A stretch of 64,000 nt of DNA from contig NZXU01000005.1 in assembly GCA_002698425.1 (NCBI GenBank), positions 1 through 64,000 on the forward strand, read 5' to 3'. Of this stretch, positions 9,206 to 20,500 are shown piece after piece. A program made the position numbers and the translations under genes. A model generated the notes under the pieces. It was not told the origin of the DNA and did no database searches. It saw only the letters and a program-made list of their open reading frames with translations. Positions within the stretch are counted from its first letter, which is position 1. Each line of letters starts with the position of its first letter. This stretch comes from Ahrensia sp. (GTDB lineage Bacteria; Pseudomonadota; Alphaproteobacteria; Rhizobiales; Rhizobiaceae).

Positions 9206-11113
9206 CTACGCGGCGATGATCCCCCGCAGCGTCAGTTGCCGGATAATTTCATCCGCCGCCGCTTCGGCGCTGACCTCGGTGGTCTCGATCCGGATCTCGG
9301 CGTTCTCGGGCGCTTCGTAAGGGGAATCGATGCCGGTGAAATTCTTGATCTGCCCGGCGCGCGCCTTCTTGTAGAGACCCTTGCGGTCCCGCGCCTCGGC
9401 GACCTCCAGAGGCGTATCGACGAAAACCTCGATGAATTCGCCGTCCCCGACGAGATCGCGCGCGAGGCGGCGTTCGGCGCGGAAGGGCGAGATGAAGGAG
9501 ACGAGCGTGATCAGCCCCGCATCCGTCATAAGCTTGGCGACTTCGGCAACGCGGCGGATATTCTCGACGCGGTCCGCATCGGTGAAGCCGAGATCCTTGT
9601 TCAGCCCGTGGCGGACATTGTCGCCGTCAAGCAGCATCGTGTGCGCGGCCATGGCGATCAGCTTGCGGTCGACGATGTTGGCGATGGTCGACTTGCCGGA
9701 GCCGGACAATCCGGTGAACCACAACACGGCCGGCTTCTGGCCCTTGATCGAGGCCCGCGTCGAGCGCTCCACGTCGAGCGCCTGCCAATGCACGTTCGAT
9801 GACCGGCGCAGCGCGAAGTGGATCATGCCCATTCCGACCGTGCTGTTGGTCATCTTGTCAATCAGGATGAAACCGCCGGTCTCGCGATTGTCCTGATAGG
9901 GATCGAACGGGATCGGACGATCGAGTGAAATATTGCAGACGCCGACTTCGTTGAGAGCCAGTTCGCTGGCGGCGTCGTGCGACAGCGTGTTGACGTCGAT
10001 GCGGTATTTCGGACGCGTGATCGTGGCGTTCACGGTCGACGTGCCGTTCTTCAAGAGATAGGGGCGGCCCGGATACATCGGTTCGTCGGCCATCCAGAGG
10101 ATCGTCGTCTCGAACTGGTTGGCGACTTCGGACGGATCGCCGGCGGCGCAGATCATGTCGCCGCGCGAGATGTCGATCTCGTCTTCCAGCGTCAACGTGA
10201 CGGACTGGCCGGCCACCGCTTCGTCCAGGTCGCCATCCATCGTGACGATGCGCGCGACCTTGCTCTCCTTCGCGGACGGCAGCACCTTGATCAGGTCGCC
10301 CGGTTTGACGGCGCCGGACGAGACGAAGCCGGAAAAGCCGCGGAAATCGAGATTGGGCCGGTTCACCCACTGGACGGGCAGCCGGAAGGCCTTTGTTTGC
10401 GCGGCGTCGCGCACGCCGACAGTCTCCAGATGCTCGAGCAGGACGGGGCCGTTGTACCAGTCCATCGCCCGAGAGCGCTCGACGATGTTGTCGCCTTCCA
10501 GGGCCGACATAGGGATCGCCGTGATGTGCTCGATGCCGCCGAGTTCCTTCGCGAAGGCGCGATAGGCGATTTCGATGTCCGAGAACACCTGCTGCGAATA
10601 GTCGACCAGATCCATCTTGTTGACGGCAAGAACGACGTTCTCGATCCCGAGACGGGAGACGATGAAGGAGTGACGCCGGGTTTGCGTCAGGATGCCCTTG
10701 CGGGCGTCGATCAGGATGATCGCAAGATCGGCCGTCGAGGCGCCGGTCGCCATGTTGCGCGTATACTGCTCGTGGCCGGGCGTATCGGCGACGATGAACT
10801 TGCGCTTTTCCGTCGAGAAGAAGCGATAGGCGACGTCGATGGTGATGCCCTGTTCGCGTTCCGACGCCAGCCCGTCGACCAAAAGGGCGAAGTCGAGCTT
10901 GTCGCCCTGCGTGCCCATCTTCTTCGAATCGGCTTCGAGCGCCGACAATTGGTCTTCGAAGATCAGCTTGGATTCGTAGAGAAGCCGGCCGATCAGCGTC
11001 GACTTGCCGTCGTCGACGCTGCCGCAGGTGATGAAGCGCAGCAGCGATTTTTCTTCCTGCGCCTTGAGATAGCCTTCGATATCGGAAGCGATGAGGTCGG
11101 ATTTATGCGCCAT
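9206..11113 (-). CDS. cysNC: Bifunctional sulfate adenylyltransferase subunit 1 / APS kinase
   Basis: 635 residues, a CysN-CysC (NodQ-type) fusion. The GTPase half has the P-loop G-S-V-D-D-G-K-S-T (31-39), D-T-P-G-H (110-114) and N-K-M-D (165-168). The APS-kinase half has its own P-loop G-L-S-G-S-G-K-S-T (468-476) and the motif [13 protein letters not shown]. With CysD it makes adenylylsulfate from sulfate and ATP, driven by GTP hydrolysis, and then phosphorylates it to PAPS. Its start codon overlaps the cysD stop (TGATG), indicating translational coupling. Fusion to the kinase means the output is PAPS, the sulfotransferase donor, as well as a reduction substrate. Confidence 0.95.
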   Translation of the reverse strand: MAHKSDLIASDIEGYLKAQEEKSLLRFITCGSVDDGKSTLIGRLLYESKLIFEDQLSALEADSKKMGTQGDKLDFALLVDGLASEREQGITIDVAYRFFSTEKRKFIVADTPGHEQYTRNMATGASTADLAIILIDARKGILTQTRRHSFIVSRLGIENVVLAVNKMDLVDYSQQVFSDIEIAYRAFAKELGGIEHITAIPMSALEGDNIVERSRAMDWYNGPVLLEHLETVGVRDAAQTKAFRLPVQWVNRPNLDFRGFSGFVSSGAVKPGDLIKVLPSAKESKVARIVTMDGDLDEAVAGQSVTLTLEDEIDISRGDMICAAGDPSEVANQFETTILWMADEPMYPGRPYLLKNGTSTVNATITRPKYRIDVNTLSHDAASELALNEVGVCNISLDRPIPFDPYQDNRETGGFILIDKMTNSTVGMGMIHFALRRSSNVHWQALDVERSTRASIKGQKPAVLWFTGLSGSGKSTIANIVDRKLIAMAAHTMLLDGDNVRHGLNKDLGFTDADRVENIRRVAEVAKLMTDAGLITLVSFISPFRAERRLARDLVGDGEFIEVFVDTPLEVAEARDRKGLYKKARAGQIKNFTGIDSPYEAPENAEIRIETTEVSAEAAADEIIRQLTLRGIIAA

Positions 11114-12015
11114 CAGAAATAGCCCTCCTGCTTCTTCTTCTCCATCGAGGCGGCCTGATCGTGATCGATCATGCGGCCCTGGCGTTCGGAGGTCGTAGTA
11201 AGGAGCATTTCCTGGATGATCTCGGTCAGCGTCGCCGCCTCGCTCTCGATGCCGCCGGTCAGCGGATAGCAGCCCAGCGTGCGGAAGCGCACCATCCGTT
11301 CCTCCGGCACTTCGCCGGGTTCGAGCGGCATGCGCTCGTCATCGACCATGATCAGCGTGCCGTCGCGTTCGACGACCGGGCGCTTCGCCGCGAAATAGAG
11401 CGGCACGATGTCGATTTTCTCGAGGTGGATATATTGCCAGATGTCGAGCTCGGTCCAGTTCGACAGCGGAAAGACACGGATCGACTCGCCCTTTGCCTTG
11501 CGCGTGTTGTAGATGCGCCAGAGTTCCGGCCGCTGGTTCTTCGGATCCCAGCGATGATCGGCCGTACGGAACGAAAAGACGCGCTCCTTGGCGCGCGATT
11601 TTTCCTCGTCGCGGCGCGCGCCGCCGAAGGCGACGTCGAACTTGTACTTGTCGAGCGCCTGTTTCAGCGACTGGGTCTTCATGATGTCGGTATGCAGCGC
11701 CGATCCATGGCTGAACGGACCGATACCCTGGCGCACGCCGTCTTCATTGACATGCACGATGAGGTCGAGACCGTATTTCTCCGCGATCTTGTCGCGAAAG
11801 GCGATCATCTCCCGGAACTTCCATGTCGTATCGACATGCATCAGAGGGAAGGGCGGTTTGGACGGATAGAAGGCCTTCAGCGCCAGATGCAGCATGACGG
11901 CCGAATCCTTGCCGATCGAATACAGCATGACCGGATTGTCCGCCTCGGCGGCCACTTCACGCATGATGTGGATGCTCTCGGCTTCGAGACGCTGGAGATG
12001 GGTGAGCGTTTGCAT
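11113..12015 (-). CDS. cysD: Sulfate adenylyltransferase subunit 2
   Basis: 300 residues, the usual length. It is an ATP-pyrophosphatase-fold protein with the PP-loop S-I-G-K-D-S-A-V near residue 32 and the conserved R-R-D-E-x-S-R-A-K-E-R region near 157. It catalyses adenylyl transfer to sulfate as partner of the GTPase subunit CysN. It is the middle gene of cysQ-cysD-cysNC: 51 bp follow cysQ and the stop overlaps the start of cysNC. Closely related proteins are called NodP in rhizobia, but nothing here suggests nodulation genes. Confidence 0.95.
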   Translation of the reverse strand: MQTLTHLQRLEAESIHIMREVAAEADNPVMLYSIGKDSAVMLHLALKAFYPSKPPFPLMHVDTTWKFREMIAFRDKIAEKYGLDLIVHVNEDGVRQGIGPFSHGSALHTDIMKTQSLKQALDKYKFDVAFGGARRDEEKSRAKERVFSFRTADHRWDPKNQRPELWRIYNTRKAKGESIRVFPLSNWTELDIWQYIHLEKIDIVPLYFAAKRPVVERDGTLIMVDDERMPLEPGEVPEERMVRFRTLGCYPLTGGIESEAATLTEIIQEMLLTTTSERQGRMIDHDQAASMEKKKQEGYF

Positions 12016-12066
12016 GCGGTGGATGGCTCCGAAAATCGCCTGCCGGGAAACGTCCGCGCGGCGGGC

Positions 12067-12849
12067 TTACATGGCCTGAACTGTCGTCGGTATCGAATAG
12101 TGGGCAGTCGGCGATGCGGCGATGAAATAGGGGTTTCTGAACTCGGTTTTGCCGTAGCTAAGCGGCGAGCCGTCGCATGTCAAAACCTGTCCGCCGGCTG
12201 CCAGGAGAACCGCGTGTCCGGCCGCGGTATCCCATTCCATCGTCGGTCCGAAACGCGGATAAATGTCCGCTTCGCCCGCCGCGACAAGACAAAATTTCAG
12301 TGAGGAACCGGCATTTACGCAATCGGTAATTTTATTTTCCGAAATGAAGTCTTCGGTTTCCTTCGTGAGGTGTGAGCGGCTGGCAATGGCCGTCATGTCC
12401 TCGCCGCAGCTGCGGACCGTGATTTTCCGCGCATTGCCGGCGGGACCGATCTCGTATGCGCCCGATGACATGTCGCCGACGAACAGGCGCCCGATCGCCG
12501 GGGCATAGACGATGCCGGCCGTCGGCACGCCGTTGTCCACCAGGGCGATGTTGATCGTGAACTCCCCGGTCTTCTTGATGAATTCCTTCGTCCCGTCGAT
12601 CGGGTCGATGAGAAAGAACTTTCCGTTTTGCGGTGTCGCGCCATGTGTCGCGGCGCGTTCTTCGGTGACGATCGGAATGTCCGGATAGAGGTCGCGAAGC
12701 ACCGGATAAAGCAAGTTGTCCACGGCGAGGTCCGCTTCCGTGACCGGACTGTTGTCCTGCTTGATCGCCACGTCATGGTCGCGCGCATAAACCGCCATCG
12801 CGGTCTCGCCGGCCTTCCGCGTGACCTCGATCAGATCGTCGATATTCAT
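12067..12849 (-). CDS. cysQ: 3'(2'),5'-bisphosphate nucleotidase
   Basis: 260 residues from the ATG at 12849, which has a GAGAGG ribosome-binding site 4 nt upstream; in-frame TTGs further up are less likely. It is an inositol-monophosphatase-fold enzyme with metal-binding motifs E-E-R-A near 68, D-P-I-D-G-T near 92 and W-D-T-A-A-G-H-A near 215. It dephosphorylates PAP, the by-product of PAPS-dependent sulfotransfer and reduction, preventing product inhibition. Being first in the operon with cysD and cysNC, it completes a PAPS supply-and-recycling unit. A 205-bp divergent region (12850-13054) separates it from galU and should hold promoters for both directions. Confidence 0.92.
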   Translation of the reverse strand: MNIDDLIEVTRKAGETAMAVYARDHDVAIKQDNSPVTEADLAVDNLLYPVLRDLYPDIPIVTEERAATHGATPQNGKFFLIDPIDGTKEFIKKTGEFTINIALVDNGVPTAGIVYAPAIGRLFVGDMSSGAYEIGPAGNARKITVRSCGEDMTAIASRSHLTKETEDFISENKITDCVNAGSSLKFCLVAAGEADIYPRFGPTMEWDTAAGHAVLLAAGGQVLTCDGSPLSYGKTEFRNPYFIAASPTAHYSIPTTVQAM

Positions 12850-13054
12850 GTGCCTCTCGGTCAATCCCAACCCCAACCGTTTCGCGCTGATGTCTGTAAT
12901 TTCGGAAGCGGCCTATTATTTCGCCCCGACAATGTCCATTCCCTGTTCGGATTTGCCTTGGAACTCCGAACGCGTTACCCCGTTTTTACCAGCGCGATGT
13001 TGCATCGCGAAAATATACGACAGAAGTGTTTAAGACCAAGGAGTTCGTACCCTG

Positions 13055-13927
13055 ATGGTTAAGCCCGTACGCAAAGCAGTTGTCCCGGTGGCAGGTCTCG
13101 GAACCCGATTTCTTCCCGCGACCAAGGCGACGCCGAAGGAGATGTTGACGGTCGTCGACCGTCCGGTCGTCCAGTATTGCGTCGACGAGGCTTTCGAAGC
13201 GGGAATCGAACACGTCATCTTCGTGACCGGCCGGGGCAAGGGGCTTATCGAGGATCATTTCGATTATCAGTACGAGCTCGACTCCACTTTGCGCGCGCGC
13301 GGCAAGGAGGCGGCTGCTGATAAGCTCGACGCCGAAACGCCAGGCGCCGGGCAGGTGAGTTTCACGCGCCAGCAAAAGCCGCTCGGTCTCGGCCATGCCG
13401 TCTGGTGCGCGCGCGACATTGTTGGCGACGAGCCCTTCGCGGTCCTGCTCCCGGACATGGTCATGGACGGCGAGCCGGGATGTCTCAAGCAGATGATGGA
13501 CGCCTATGAAGAGGTCGGCGGTAACATCATCTCCGTGCAGGAAACGTCGCCCGAACTGACGCATAAATACGGCATCGTCTCGACCGGAGCGGAAAAGGGA
13601 AAAGCCTTCGAAATCACCGGAATGGTGGAAAAACCCGCTCCGGGAACCGCTCCGTCCAACCTCTATATCAATGGCCGCTACATTCTGCAGCCCAAACTGA
13701 TGGAGCTTCTGGCCAACCAGTCGACTGGCGCGGGCGGTGAGATCCAGCTGACCGACGCCATGCTGACCATGATGGAAACGGAGCCCTATTACGGCGTGTC
13801 CTTCAACGGGCGGACCTATGATTGCGGCTCGAAATTCGGGTTCCTCGAAGCCAATATCATGCTGGCGCTGAAGCATGACGATGTGCGTGACGACGTCAAA
13901 GAGCTGATCGCGTCGCTCGATCTTTGA
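13055..13927 (+). CDS. galU: UTP-glucose-1-phosphate uridylyltransferase
   Basis: 290 residues, the typical length. The N-terminal nucleotide-binding motif is [21 protein letters not shown] (about 9-29), and V-E-K-P and the metal-binding D-M-V-M-D stretch are present. It forms UDP-glucose, the precursor of UDP-glucuronate and hence of UDP-xylose made by the enzyme encoded near 1.4-2.4 kb. An AAGGAG sequence precedes the ATG. Placement beside the sulfate-activation operon and the sugar-nucleotide genes supports a shared role in surface glycan synthesis. The following 190 bp hold only a small 6-bp hairpin near 13956 with no T-tract. Confidence 0.95.
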   Translation: MVKPVRKAVVPVAGLGTRFLPATKATPKEMLTVVDRPVVQYCVDEAFEAGIEHVIFVTGRGKGLIEDHFDYQYELDSTLRARGKEAAADKLDAETPGAGQVSFTRQQKPLGLGHAVWCARDIVGDEPFAVLLPDMVMDGEPGCLKQMMDAYEEVGGNIISVQETSPELTHKYGIVSTGAEKGKAFEITGMVEKPAPGTAPSNLYINGRYILQPKLMELLANQSTGAGGEIQLTDAMLTMMETEPYYGVSFNGRTYDCGSKFGFLEANIMLALKHDDVRDDVKELIASLDL

Positions 13928-14121
13928 TCGATATGCGAAGGGATTGGAGGATTACCTCTGCGGGAGCGCAGAAGACGCTGATCTGACTCGCGATTTCTGA
14001 CCGAGCGGCAAGTCTTGCAGCTGTGGCATAAACGCCTTCGCGGTTGCTTTCGCCTTTGCGATAGTGAAGAAGATGGCGGATTCGCGCCGCCGGTTCGGCG
14101 CGCTGTTGCGCCAGAGAATTG

Positions 14122-15444
14122 ATGCCGATACCGCCGCCCAATGTTGCCCTGACAGGTCTCGCCGCCGAGCTGCGCGAACGCGCGTCTGCGGGCAAGCCCA
14201 TCCGCATCGGTCTTGTCGGTACCGGCGAGATGGGGACCGACATCTTTACCCAGGTCGCGCAGATGGAGGGCGTCCGCGTCGGCGCGGTGGTCGAGCGCAC
14301 GCCCGGGCGTGCGGCGATCGGTGCGCAATTGGCCTATGGCGAACCGGGCCATACTCAGGACGTAACCACGCACGACCAGATGTCCACGGCGATGGAAGCG
14401 GGACGGATCGCCGTGACCCAGGATCTGGACCTCGCCCTGTCGCACGGGCTGATCGATGTCGTGATCGACGCAACCGGCGTACCGGAGGCGGGCGCCGATA
14501 TCGGCATGCGGGCCATCGGTCACGGCAAGCATCTCATCATGATGAATGTCGAGTGCGATGTCTGTATCGGGCCCTACCTCAAGCATGAGGCCGAAAAGGC
14601 CGGCGTGATCTACACGCTCGGCGCCGGCGACGAGCCGTCGTCCTGCATGGAGATCATCGAATTCGTCACGGCGATGGGCCACTCCGTCGTCTGCGCCGGA
14701 AAGGGCAAGAACAACCCGCTGAATTTCGACGCCGTGCCGGACGATTATCAGGAAGAGGCCGACCGGCGGAACATGAGCGTCCGGATGCTGGTCGAATTCG
14801 TCGACGGATCCAAGACGATGGTCGAGATGGCCGCCATTGCGAATGCGACCGGCTTGGTGCCGGATATCCCGGGCATGCATGGCCCCCGCGCAACGGTCGA
14901 TCAGCTTTCTTCCGTCCTGATCCCGCAGGAAGATGGCGGCGTGCTGTCGAAGCCGGGCTGCGTCGATTATTCGATCGGCAAGGGCGTTTCGCCGGGCGTT
15001 TTCGTGATCATCAAGGCGGAACATCCGCGCATCCATGAGCGCATGGCCGATCTGAAGATGGGCGAGGGGCCTTATTTCACCTTCCATCGCCCCTATCACC
15101 TGACCTCGCTCGAAGTGCCGCTGACTGCGGCGCGCGTCGTCCTGCATGGAAAGCGCGACATGGTGCCGCTGCCGAGGCGTGTCGCCGAGGTGTGCGCGGT
15201 GGCCAAGCGCGACATCGCCGCCGGCGAGACGCTCGATGCGGTCGGCCAGTATTGCTACCGGTCATGGACGCTGACGGCTGGAGACGCGAAGCGGGCCAAT
15301 GCCATTCCCTGCGGACTTCTGGAGAACGGGGTGGCGCTGAAACCGATCGCCAAGGGCGACCTGCTGACGTGGGACAATGCCAGGCCAAGCGACAATTCGC
15401 TGATCGCCGAATTGCGCGCCCGCCAGGACCTGCTGCTGGCCTGA
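14122..15444 (+). CDS. DRL-like NAD(P)-dependent oxidoreductase with SAF domain (candidate alternative DXP reductoisomerase)
   Basis: 440 residues. An N-terminal Rossmann motif G-L-V-G-T-G-E-M-G is at 30-38. A homoserine-dehydrogenase-like body follows (M-M-N-V-E-C-D-V-C-I-G-P-Y-L, then G-A-G-D-E-P-S-S-C-M-E), and a C-terminal SAF-type segment (about 340-435) with D-I-A-A-G-E-T-L and I-A-K-G-D-L-L-T-W. This architecture matches the DXR-like (DRL) family, whose Brucella member can replace DXP reductoisomerase in the MEP isoprenoid pathway. The very next gene is dxs, the enzyme making DXP, so the context supports this role. The wider family contains paralogues of unknown activity, so the reaction is inferred. 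The start is ATG 14122, directly after an in-frame TTG. Confidence 0.75.
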   Translation: MPIPPPNVALTGLAAELRERASAGKPIRIGLVGTGEMGTDIFTQVAQMEGVRVGAVVERTPGRAAIGAQLAYGEPGHTQDVTTHDQMSTAMEAGRIAVTQDLDLALSHGLIDVVIDATGVPEAGADIGMRAIGHGKHLIMMNVECDVCIGPYLKHEAEKAGVIYTLGAGDEPSSCMEIIEFVTAMGHSVVCAGKGKNNPLNFDAVPDDYQEEADRRNMSVRMLVEFVDGSKTMVEMAAIANATGLVPDIPGMHGPRATVDQLSSVLIPQEDGGVLSKPGCVDYSIGKGVSPGVFVIIKAEHPRIHERMADLKMGEGPYFTFHRPYHLTSLEVPLTAARVVLHGKRDMVPLPRRVAEVCAVAKRDIAAGETLDAVGQYCYRSWTLTAGDAKRANAIPCGLLENGVALKPIAKGDLLTWDNARPSDNSLIAELRARQDLLLA

Positions 15445-15562
15445 GTCCTGCGGGCAGTTGAAAATCATCCTGCTGTCGCCATGTTTTGTTGCAAAAAGGC
15501 CGCGCTGCTTGTGACAGGACCGCTGTTTCGGCTATGCCTGTCTGGATGAACGGAACCGATAA

Positions 15563-17488
15563 GTGACCAATACCGCGCCTGAAACGCCCCTTCTGGACGG
15601 CATTACCGAGATTTCGCGCCTGCGCGATCTGGACGACAAGTTGCTGCCGCAACTGGCCGAAGAACTCCGCACGGAGATGATCGACGCCGTCTCGAAGACC
15701 GGCGGACATCTCGGCGCCGGTCTTGGCGTTGTCGAGTTGACGATCGCCATCCACAACGTCTTCAATACCCCGCATGACCGGCTGATCTGGGATGTCGGGC
15801 ACCAGTGCTATCCGCACAAGATCCTGACGGGACGCCGCGACAGGATCCGCACGCTGCGCCAGGAAGGCGGGCTCTCCGGTTTCACCAAGCGCGACGAAAG
15901 CGACTTCGACCCCTTCGGCGCGGCGCATTCCTCCACGTCGATTTCGTCGGGTCTCGGCATGGTTGAGGCTGCGCGGCTGCAGAAGATCGACCGTCATGTC
16001 ATCTCCGTTATCGGCGATGGCGCCATGTCGGCGGGAATGGCTTACGAGGCCTTGAACAATGCCGGCGCGCTCGATGCGCGCCAGATCGTCATCCTGAACG
16101 ACAACGACATGTCGATTGCACCGCCGACGGGTGCGATGAGCGCCTATCTGGCTCGGCTGGCATCCGGCTCGACCTATCTCGGATTCCGCGATTTCGGCAA
16201 GAAGCTGACCGCCTATCTGGGCCATCGCATGGACCGCGCCATCACCCGCGCCGTCGAACATGCGCGGGGTTATGTCACCGGCGGCACGCTGTTCGAGGAA
16301 CTCGGCTTCTACCATATCGGCCCGATCGACGGGCACGATCTGCCGACGCTGCTCGCCGTGCTGCGCAATGTGCGCGACAACATGAACGGGCCGGTTCTGA
16401 TCCATTGCGTGACGCAGAAGGGCAAGGGCTACGCCCCGGCCGAACAGGCCGCAGACAAGTATCACGGCGTCGCGAAATTCGACGTCATCACGGGTGCGCA
16501 GGCAAAACCCAAGCCGAATGCGCCCGCCTACACCAGGGTTTTCGGCGAGTCGCTGGTTCAGGAAGGCCGCGAGGACGATCGGGTCGTCGCCGTCACGGCG
16601 GCAATGCCGTCGGGCACCGGCATCGACATTTTCGACAAGGAATTCCCGGACCGGACCTATGATGTCGGCATCGCCGAACAGCACGCCGTCACCTTCGCCG
16701 CCGGCATGGCCGCCGATGGCATGAAGCCGTTCGCGGCGATCTATTCGACCTTCCTGCAACGCGCCTATGACCAGGTCGTCCATGACGTCGCCATCCAGCG
16801 CTTGCCGGTCCGCTTCCCGATCGACCGGGCGGGCTTCGTCGGTGCGGACGGCGCCACCCATGCGGGCGCCTTCGATGTCGCCTATCTGTCCTGCCTGCCG
16901 GGCTTCGTCGTCATGGCGGCCTCGGACGAGGCGGAGCTGAAACACATGGTCCGCACCGCCACCGCCTATGATGAAGGCCCGATAGCCTTCCGCTATCCGC
17001 GCGGCGAAGGCGTCGGCGTGGAGATGCCGGAACGCGGCCGGATCCTCGACATTGGCAAGGGCCGGATCGTGCGCGAAGGAAGCAAGATCGCGCTTCTTTC
17101 CCTCGGCACGAGGCTGGCGGATGCGATCAGCGCCGCCGAGGAACTCGACAGCTACGGTCTGCCGACCACGGTGGCCGACGCCCGCTTCGCAAAGCCGCTC
17201 GACCGAAAGCTCGTCAGGCAGCTTGCCCGCGAGCACGAGATGCTGATCACCGTCGAGGAAGGCTCGGTCGGCGGCTTCGGCAGCCATGTCCTGCAATTCC
17301 TCGCCGAGGAAGGCTTGCTCGATGGCGGGCTGAAGGTCCGTTCTCTCGTCATGCCGGACATCTTCATGGATCAGGCGAAGCCGGAGCGCATGTACGAACT
17401 CGCCGGCCTCGACAAGGCGGGTATCGTTCGCACCGCATTGTCGGTGCTGGGCGTGGAAAAGGCCCGGACGGCGGACCTGCGCGCCTGA
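15563..17488 (+). CDS. dxs: 1-deoxy-D-xylulose-5-phosphate synthase
   Basis: 641 residues, full length. The thiamine-diphosphate motif [16 protein letters not shown] is near 152-167. The N-terminal [15 protein letters not shown] and the transketolase-like central motif [15 protein letters not shown] (about 370-384) are intact. It condenses pyruvate and glyceraldehyde-3-phosphate to DXP, the first MEP-pathway step. The start is GTG 15563. It lies 118 bp downstream of the DRL-like gene in the same direction and could be co-transcribed. Only 19 bp separate its stop from the convergent tamB gene. Confidence 0.95.
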   Translation: MTNTAPETPLLDGITEISRLRDLDDKLLPQLAEELRTEMIDAVSKTGGHLGAGLGVVELTIAIHNVFNTPHDRLIWDVGHQCYPHKILTGRRDRIRTLRQEGGLSGFTKRDESDFDPFGAAHSSTSISSGLGMVEAARLQKIDRHVISVIGDGAMSAGMAYEALNNAGALDARQIVILNDNDMSIAPPTGAMSAYLARLASGSTYLGFRDFGKKLTAYLGHRMDRAITRAVEHARGYVTGGTLFEELGFYHIGPIDGHDLPTLLAVLRNVRDNMNGPVLIHCVTQKGKGYAPAEQAADKYHGVAKFDVITGAQAKPKPNAPAYTRVFGESLVQEGREDDRVVAVTAAMPSGTGIDIFDKEFPDRTYDVGIAEQHAVTFAAGMAADGMKPFAAIYSTFLQRAYDQVVHDVAIQRLPVRFPIDRAGFVGADGATHAGAFDVAYLSCLPGFVVMAASDEAELKHMVRTATAYDEGPIAFRYPRGEGVGVEMPERGRILDIGKGRIVREGSKIALLSLGTRLADAISAAEELDSYGLPTTVADARFAKPLDRKLVRQLAREHEMLITVEEGSVGGFGSHVLQFLAEEGLLDGGLKVRSLVMPDIFMDQAKPERMYELAGLDKAGIVRTALSVLGVEKARTADLRA

Positions 17489-17507
17489 GCGGCGGCGCTG
17501 GCCGGTC

Positions 17508-20500
17508 CTAGTAGTCTTTCTCGAAGAATATCCCGAGCTTCGAATCGCCCTCGGTATCGACGGTGCCCTTCGCCGTCAGGCTGTCGGTGATGTCGAGATT
17601 GATCGAGGCCTCGCCGCCGCTTTGCCCGGCCTGGATGTCGAGATAGACATTGTCCTGGATGTATTTGCCCGCCCGCACGCCGACATTGCCTTCCTGGTCC
17701 TGGGTGATGTCGAGGTCGTCCACGCCGATTCCCTGGCGAATCTGTTCCGACAGCCCGCCACCGCCGCCGCCGCTGGCGAGAGACGCCGCCGCGGTCGCGA
17801 GATTGGCGATTTGCAGGGGCGACAGGTTCGAGATGCTCTTGCCGAACAGCACCCGTGCGAGGATCTCGTCCTGCGGCAGTTCGGGCGAGGAGGAAAGCTC
17901 CAGCGAAAGATCGGATGCGCGGCCGTAAAGGCGCATCGTCGCGACGATGTCGTCGCCGCTGACCTGCGCGGTCAGGTCGATCACCGGATCGAGCGAGCCC
18001 GTCATCGTGATCCGGCCTTCGGTCAGGTCGAGCCGCTTGTTGAGGATCGACAGGCGCCCGCGGATCAGCGTGAACGCGCCGATCGGCTGGAGAGCGTCCA
18101 GCGAACCGGTCACGCGCAACTGGCCGCCCATTTCGGCATCGATCCCGCGCCCGCGCACGAAGATGCGATTGGGCGAATTGAGCGTCACGTCGAGGCGCAC
18201 GGGCGCCTGCGGCCCGCTTCCGCTCTCCTTCGGCAAGACGGCCTGGATGCGCTGCAGCGTCTTCAGAGTGCCGCTGTCGGGATCGACATGGCGGACGTCG
18301 AGCAGGTCGGCTTCGCCGGTCAGGGTTTCGGGCACCGTGATTTCGGTTCCCAAAAGATCGATCCGGCCGGAAATCAGCGGCCCCGCGGTCAGTCCGCCTG
18401 AAACGGCGAGATCGCCGGACAGCGTCGTCCGGATGGTCTCCCGGTCGGAATAGGTGGCGTTGGAAAGCCGGATCGAGAGATTGGCCGGCAAGGCTCCCGA
18501 CAGCCCGATCGTGCCGGAAACGCTGACCGAGCCCCCGCCGGCGAGCTGGCCGGTCATCCGGTTGATCGACAGCGTGTCGCCGCGCAGCCCGGCGACGACC
18601 CCGATCTGGTTCAGGCGCAGATTGGACAGCGGGTCGTTGACCGAGGCGTTGGAGATCGAGAACAACCCGTCGGCGCTCGGCGATGACAGCGACCCGCCGA
18701 TCGTCGCGTCGATGCGCACCGTGCCGCTTACGCGCGTGCCGCGCTCGGCGAGATAGCGTTCGGCCAGGGCCAGCGGCGCGCTGCCGTTGACGCCGACCGA
18801 CAATCCGGGACCCGACAGCGGGATCGTGCCCGATCCCGAGAACTTCAGATCCTGCGCATTTTCGGCATTGAACTGGGTCAGGCGAACCGCTCCGCCGCCA
18901 TAGCTGCCCGAGGCCGAAAGCGTGATCGGCGACACCGACGCGGCGCGAAGCTGTGGCGCGTCGATTGCCGTGCCGCGCAGCGAAAAGGCGACCTGCGGAT
19001 CGCTTGCCGCGCCGGAAATTTCGGCTATGCCGTTCACCGCGCCGGACGCCTCGACGAGGGCGAGCGCGGCCAGCGGAGCAATGTCATTGGCCGCGATCGC
19101 GAACTGTCCGTCGATGCGGCCGTTTTGGGTCGCCAGGTCGCCGTTCAGACGCGCAGCGCCGACACTAAGCAAGAGGTCGGAAAGCGACACGCGATCCTCG
19201 CCGCGGGCCAGCGAAGCTTTGACGGCGAGCGCCTCGCCGCCGATCGAGCCGTCGCCGGAAATCGTGCCGATGATGTCGGCGCCGGCAACCCGGCCGTCGA
19301 AGGTCAGGTCCGCGCGCGGCACCGCGCGGTCGGCGAGACGGGCATCGGCGAGAGCGAGGCGCGCCGTCACATCGTATGAAGCCTGGCGCGAAGAGCCTTC
19401 GGGCTTGTTCACGGCCGCGTCCAGCGTCAGCCGGCCGGACGCGTTGTCGACGATCCGGGCCATTTCCGCGATGGTCGCCTTGATCTGCAAATCGGCGCGA
19501 CGGGTCGCGAAGCTGCCGTCGATGCGCGCCTCGGCTTGGCGGTTTGAAAGCACCAGGTCGCGGAATGTCAGCCCGTCCTCGGTTCGCGCCGCACCGCCCG
19601 TCAGGCGCGTTTCGCCGGCCAGCAGCCGGTCGACGGAATCGCTGCCGATCCGTGCATCGGTCAGCGAACCGTCGAAGGTGAGGTCGAAGCTCCCGCCGAC
19701 GAGGCCGGCATCGCCATTCACGGCAAGCGAAGCCCTGCCGGCGAGGTCGCGGTCGGCCACGAGCGAAAAGGCTTGCAGATCGGCGGCTTCCACCTTTGCG
19801 CTGCCCTTGAAGACCATCTCTTCGAGAAGGCCCTGTGAATCGATATTCAGCGTATCCCCGGCGATCCGGGCATTGGCGATGCGGATCGGTTCCGCCGTCT
19901 TCCAGTCGCCATCGGTGGAAAACGAGATCGTGTCGCCGACCGCCCTGGCGACCCCCGGGTCCTGGGGCCGTATCCCGGACGCGTCGCCTTGAACTGAAAA
20001 TGTCACCGACCGGCTACCCGGCGTGTTCAGGCCGGCGATGTCACCGCCGCCGTCGATCGTGAGTTCGGCGATTCCCGCATCGGGCAGGGCAATGCCGGCA
20101 ACCGTCCCGGACAGCGTCCAGGCATCGGCGTTGTTGGTGCCGTAACGAAGCGAGATCTTTCCGTTCTCGACGGTCACCGGATCGCCGCCGAGCGGCAGCC
20201 TGACGGGGGCGGCGTCGGCGGAGCGCAGTGTCGCGTCGACCGTCAGGTCGCTCAGGAAACCGTCGGCGAGGGTCGAGCCGGAGGCCGAGATGTCGAGAGC
20301 GCCGCTGTCGAGCTGCAATTCCCGGATATCGACACCGCCGTCCGCGCGCAGGAGAGCCTGCGCCGTGAGCGCCGTATCGTCGCCGAAGAAGGCGCGATGT
20401 TCCTCCGGCAGGATCCGGGCGATCGGGCCGGACAGGTCGAAGCCGAGAAGGCGGGCGCCGGAGGCGTCTTCGGTGACGTTCACGGAGCCGTCCGCGATCC

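Noticed and set aside
11113..12015. Nodulation (nodPQ) island
   Set aside because: CysD/CysNC resemble NodP/NodQ, but no nod box, nodABC or nodH is present; ordinary PAPS supply is enough.
13956..13971. Hairpin TCTGCG-GGAG-CGCAGA after galU
   Set aside because: Only 6 bp and no T-tract on either side; not called a terminator.
15077..17296. 739-codon minus-strand ORF over dxs
   Set aside because: Antisense shadow of a highly conserved enzyme gene; the translation is low in structure and has no family match.
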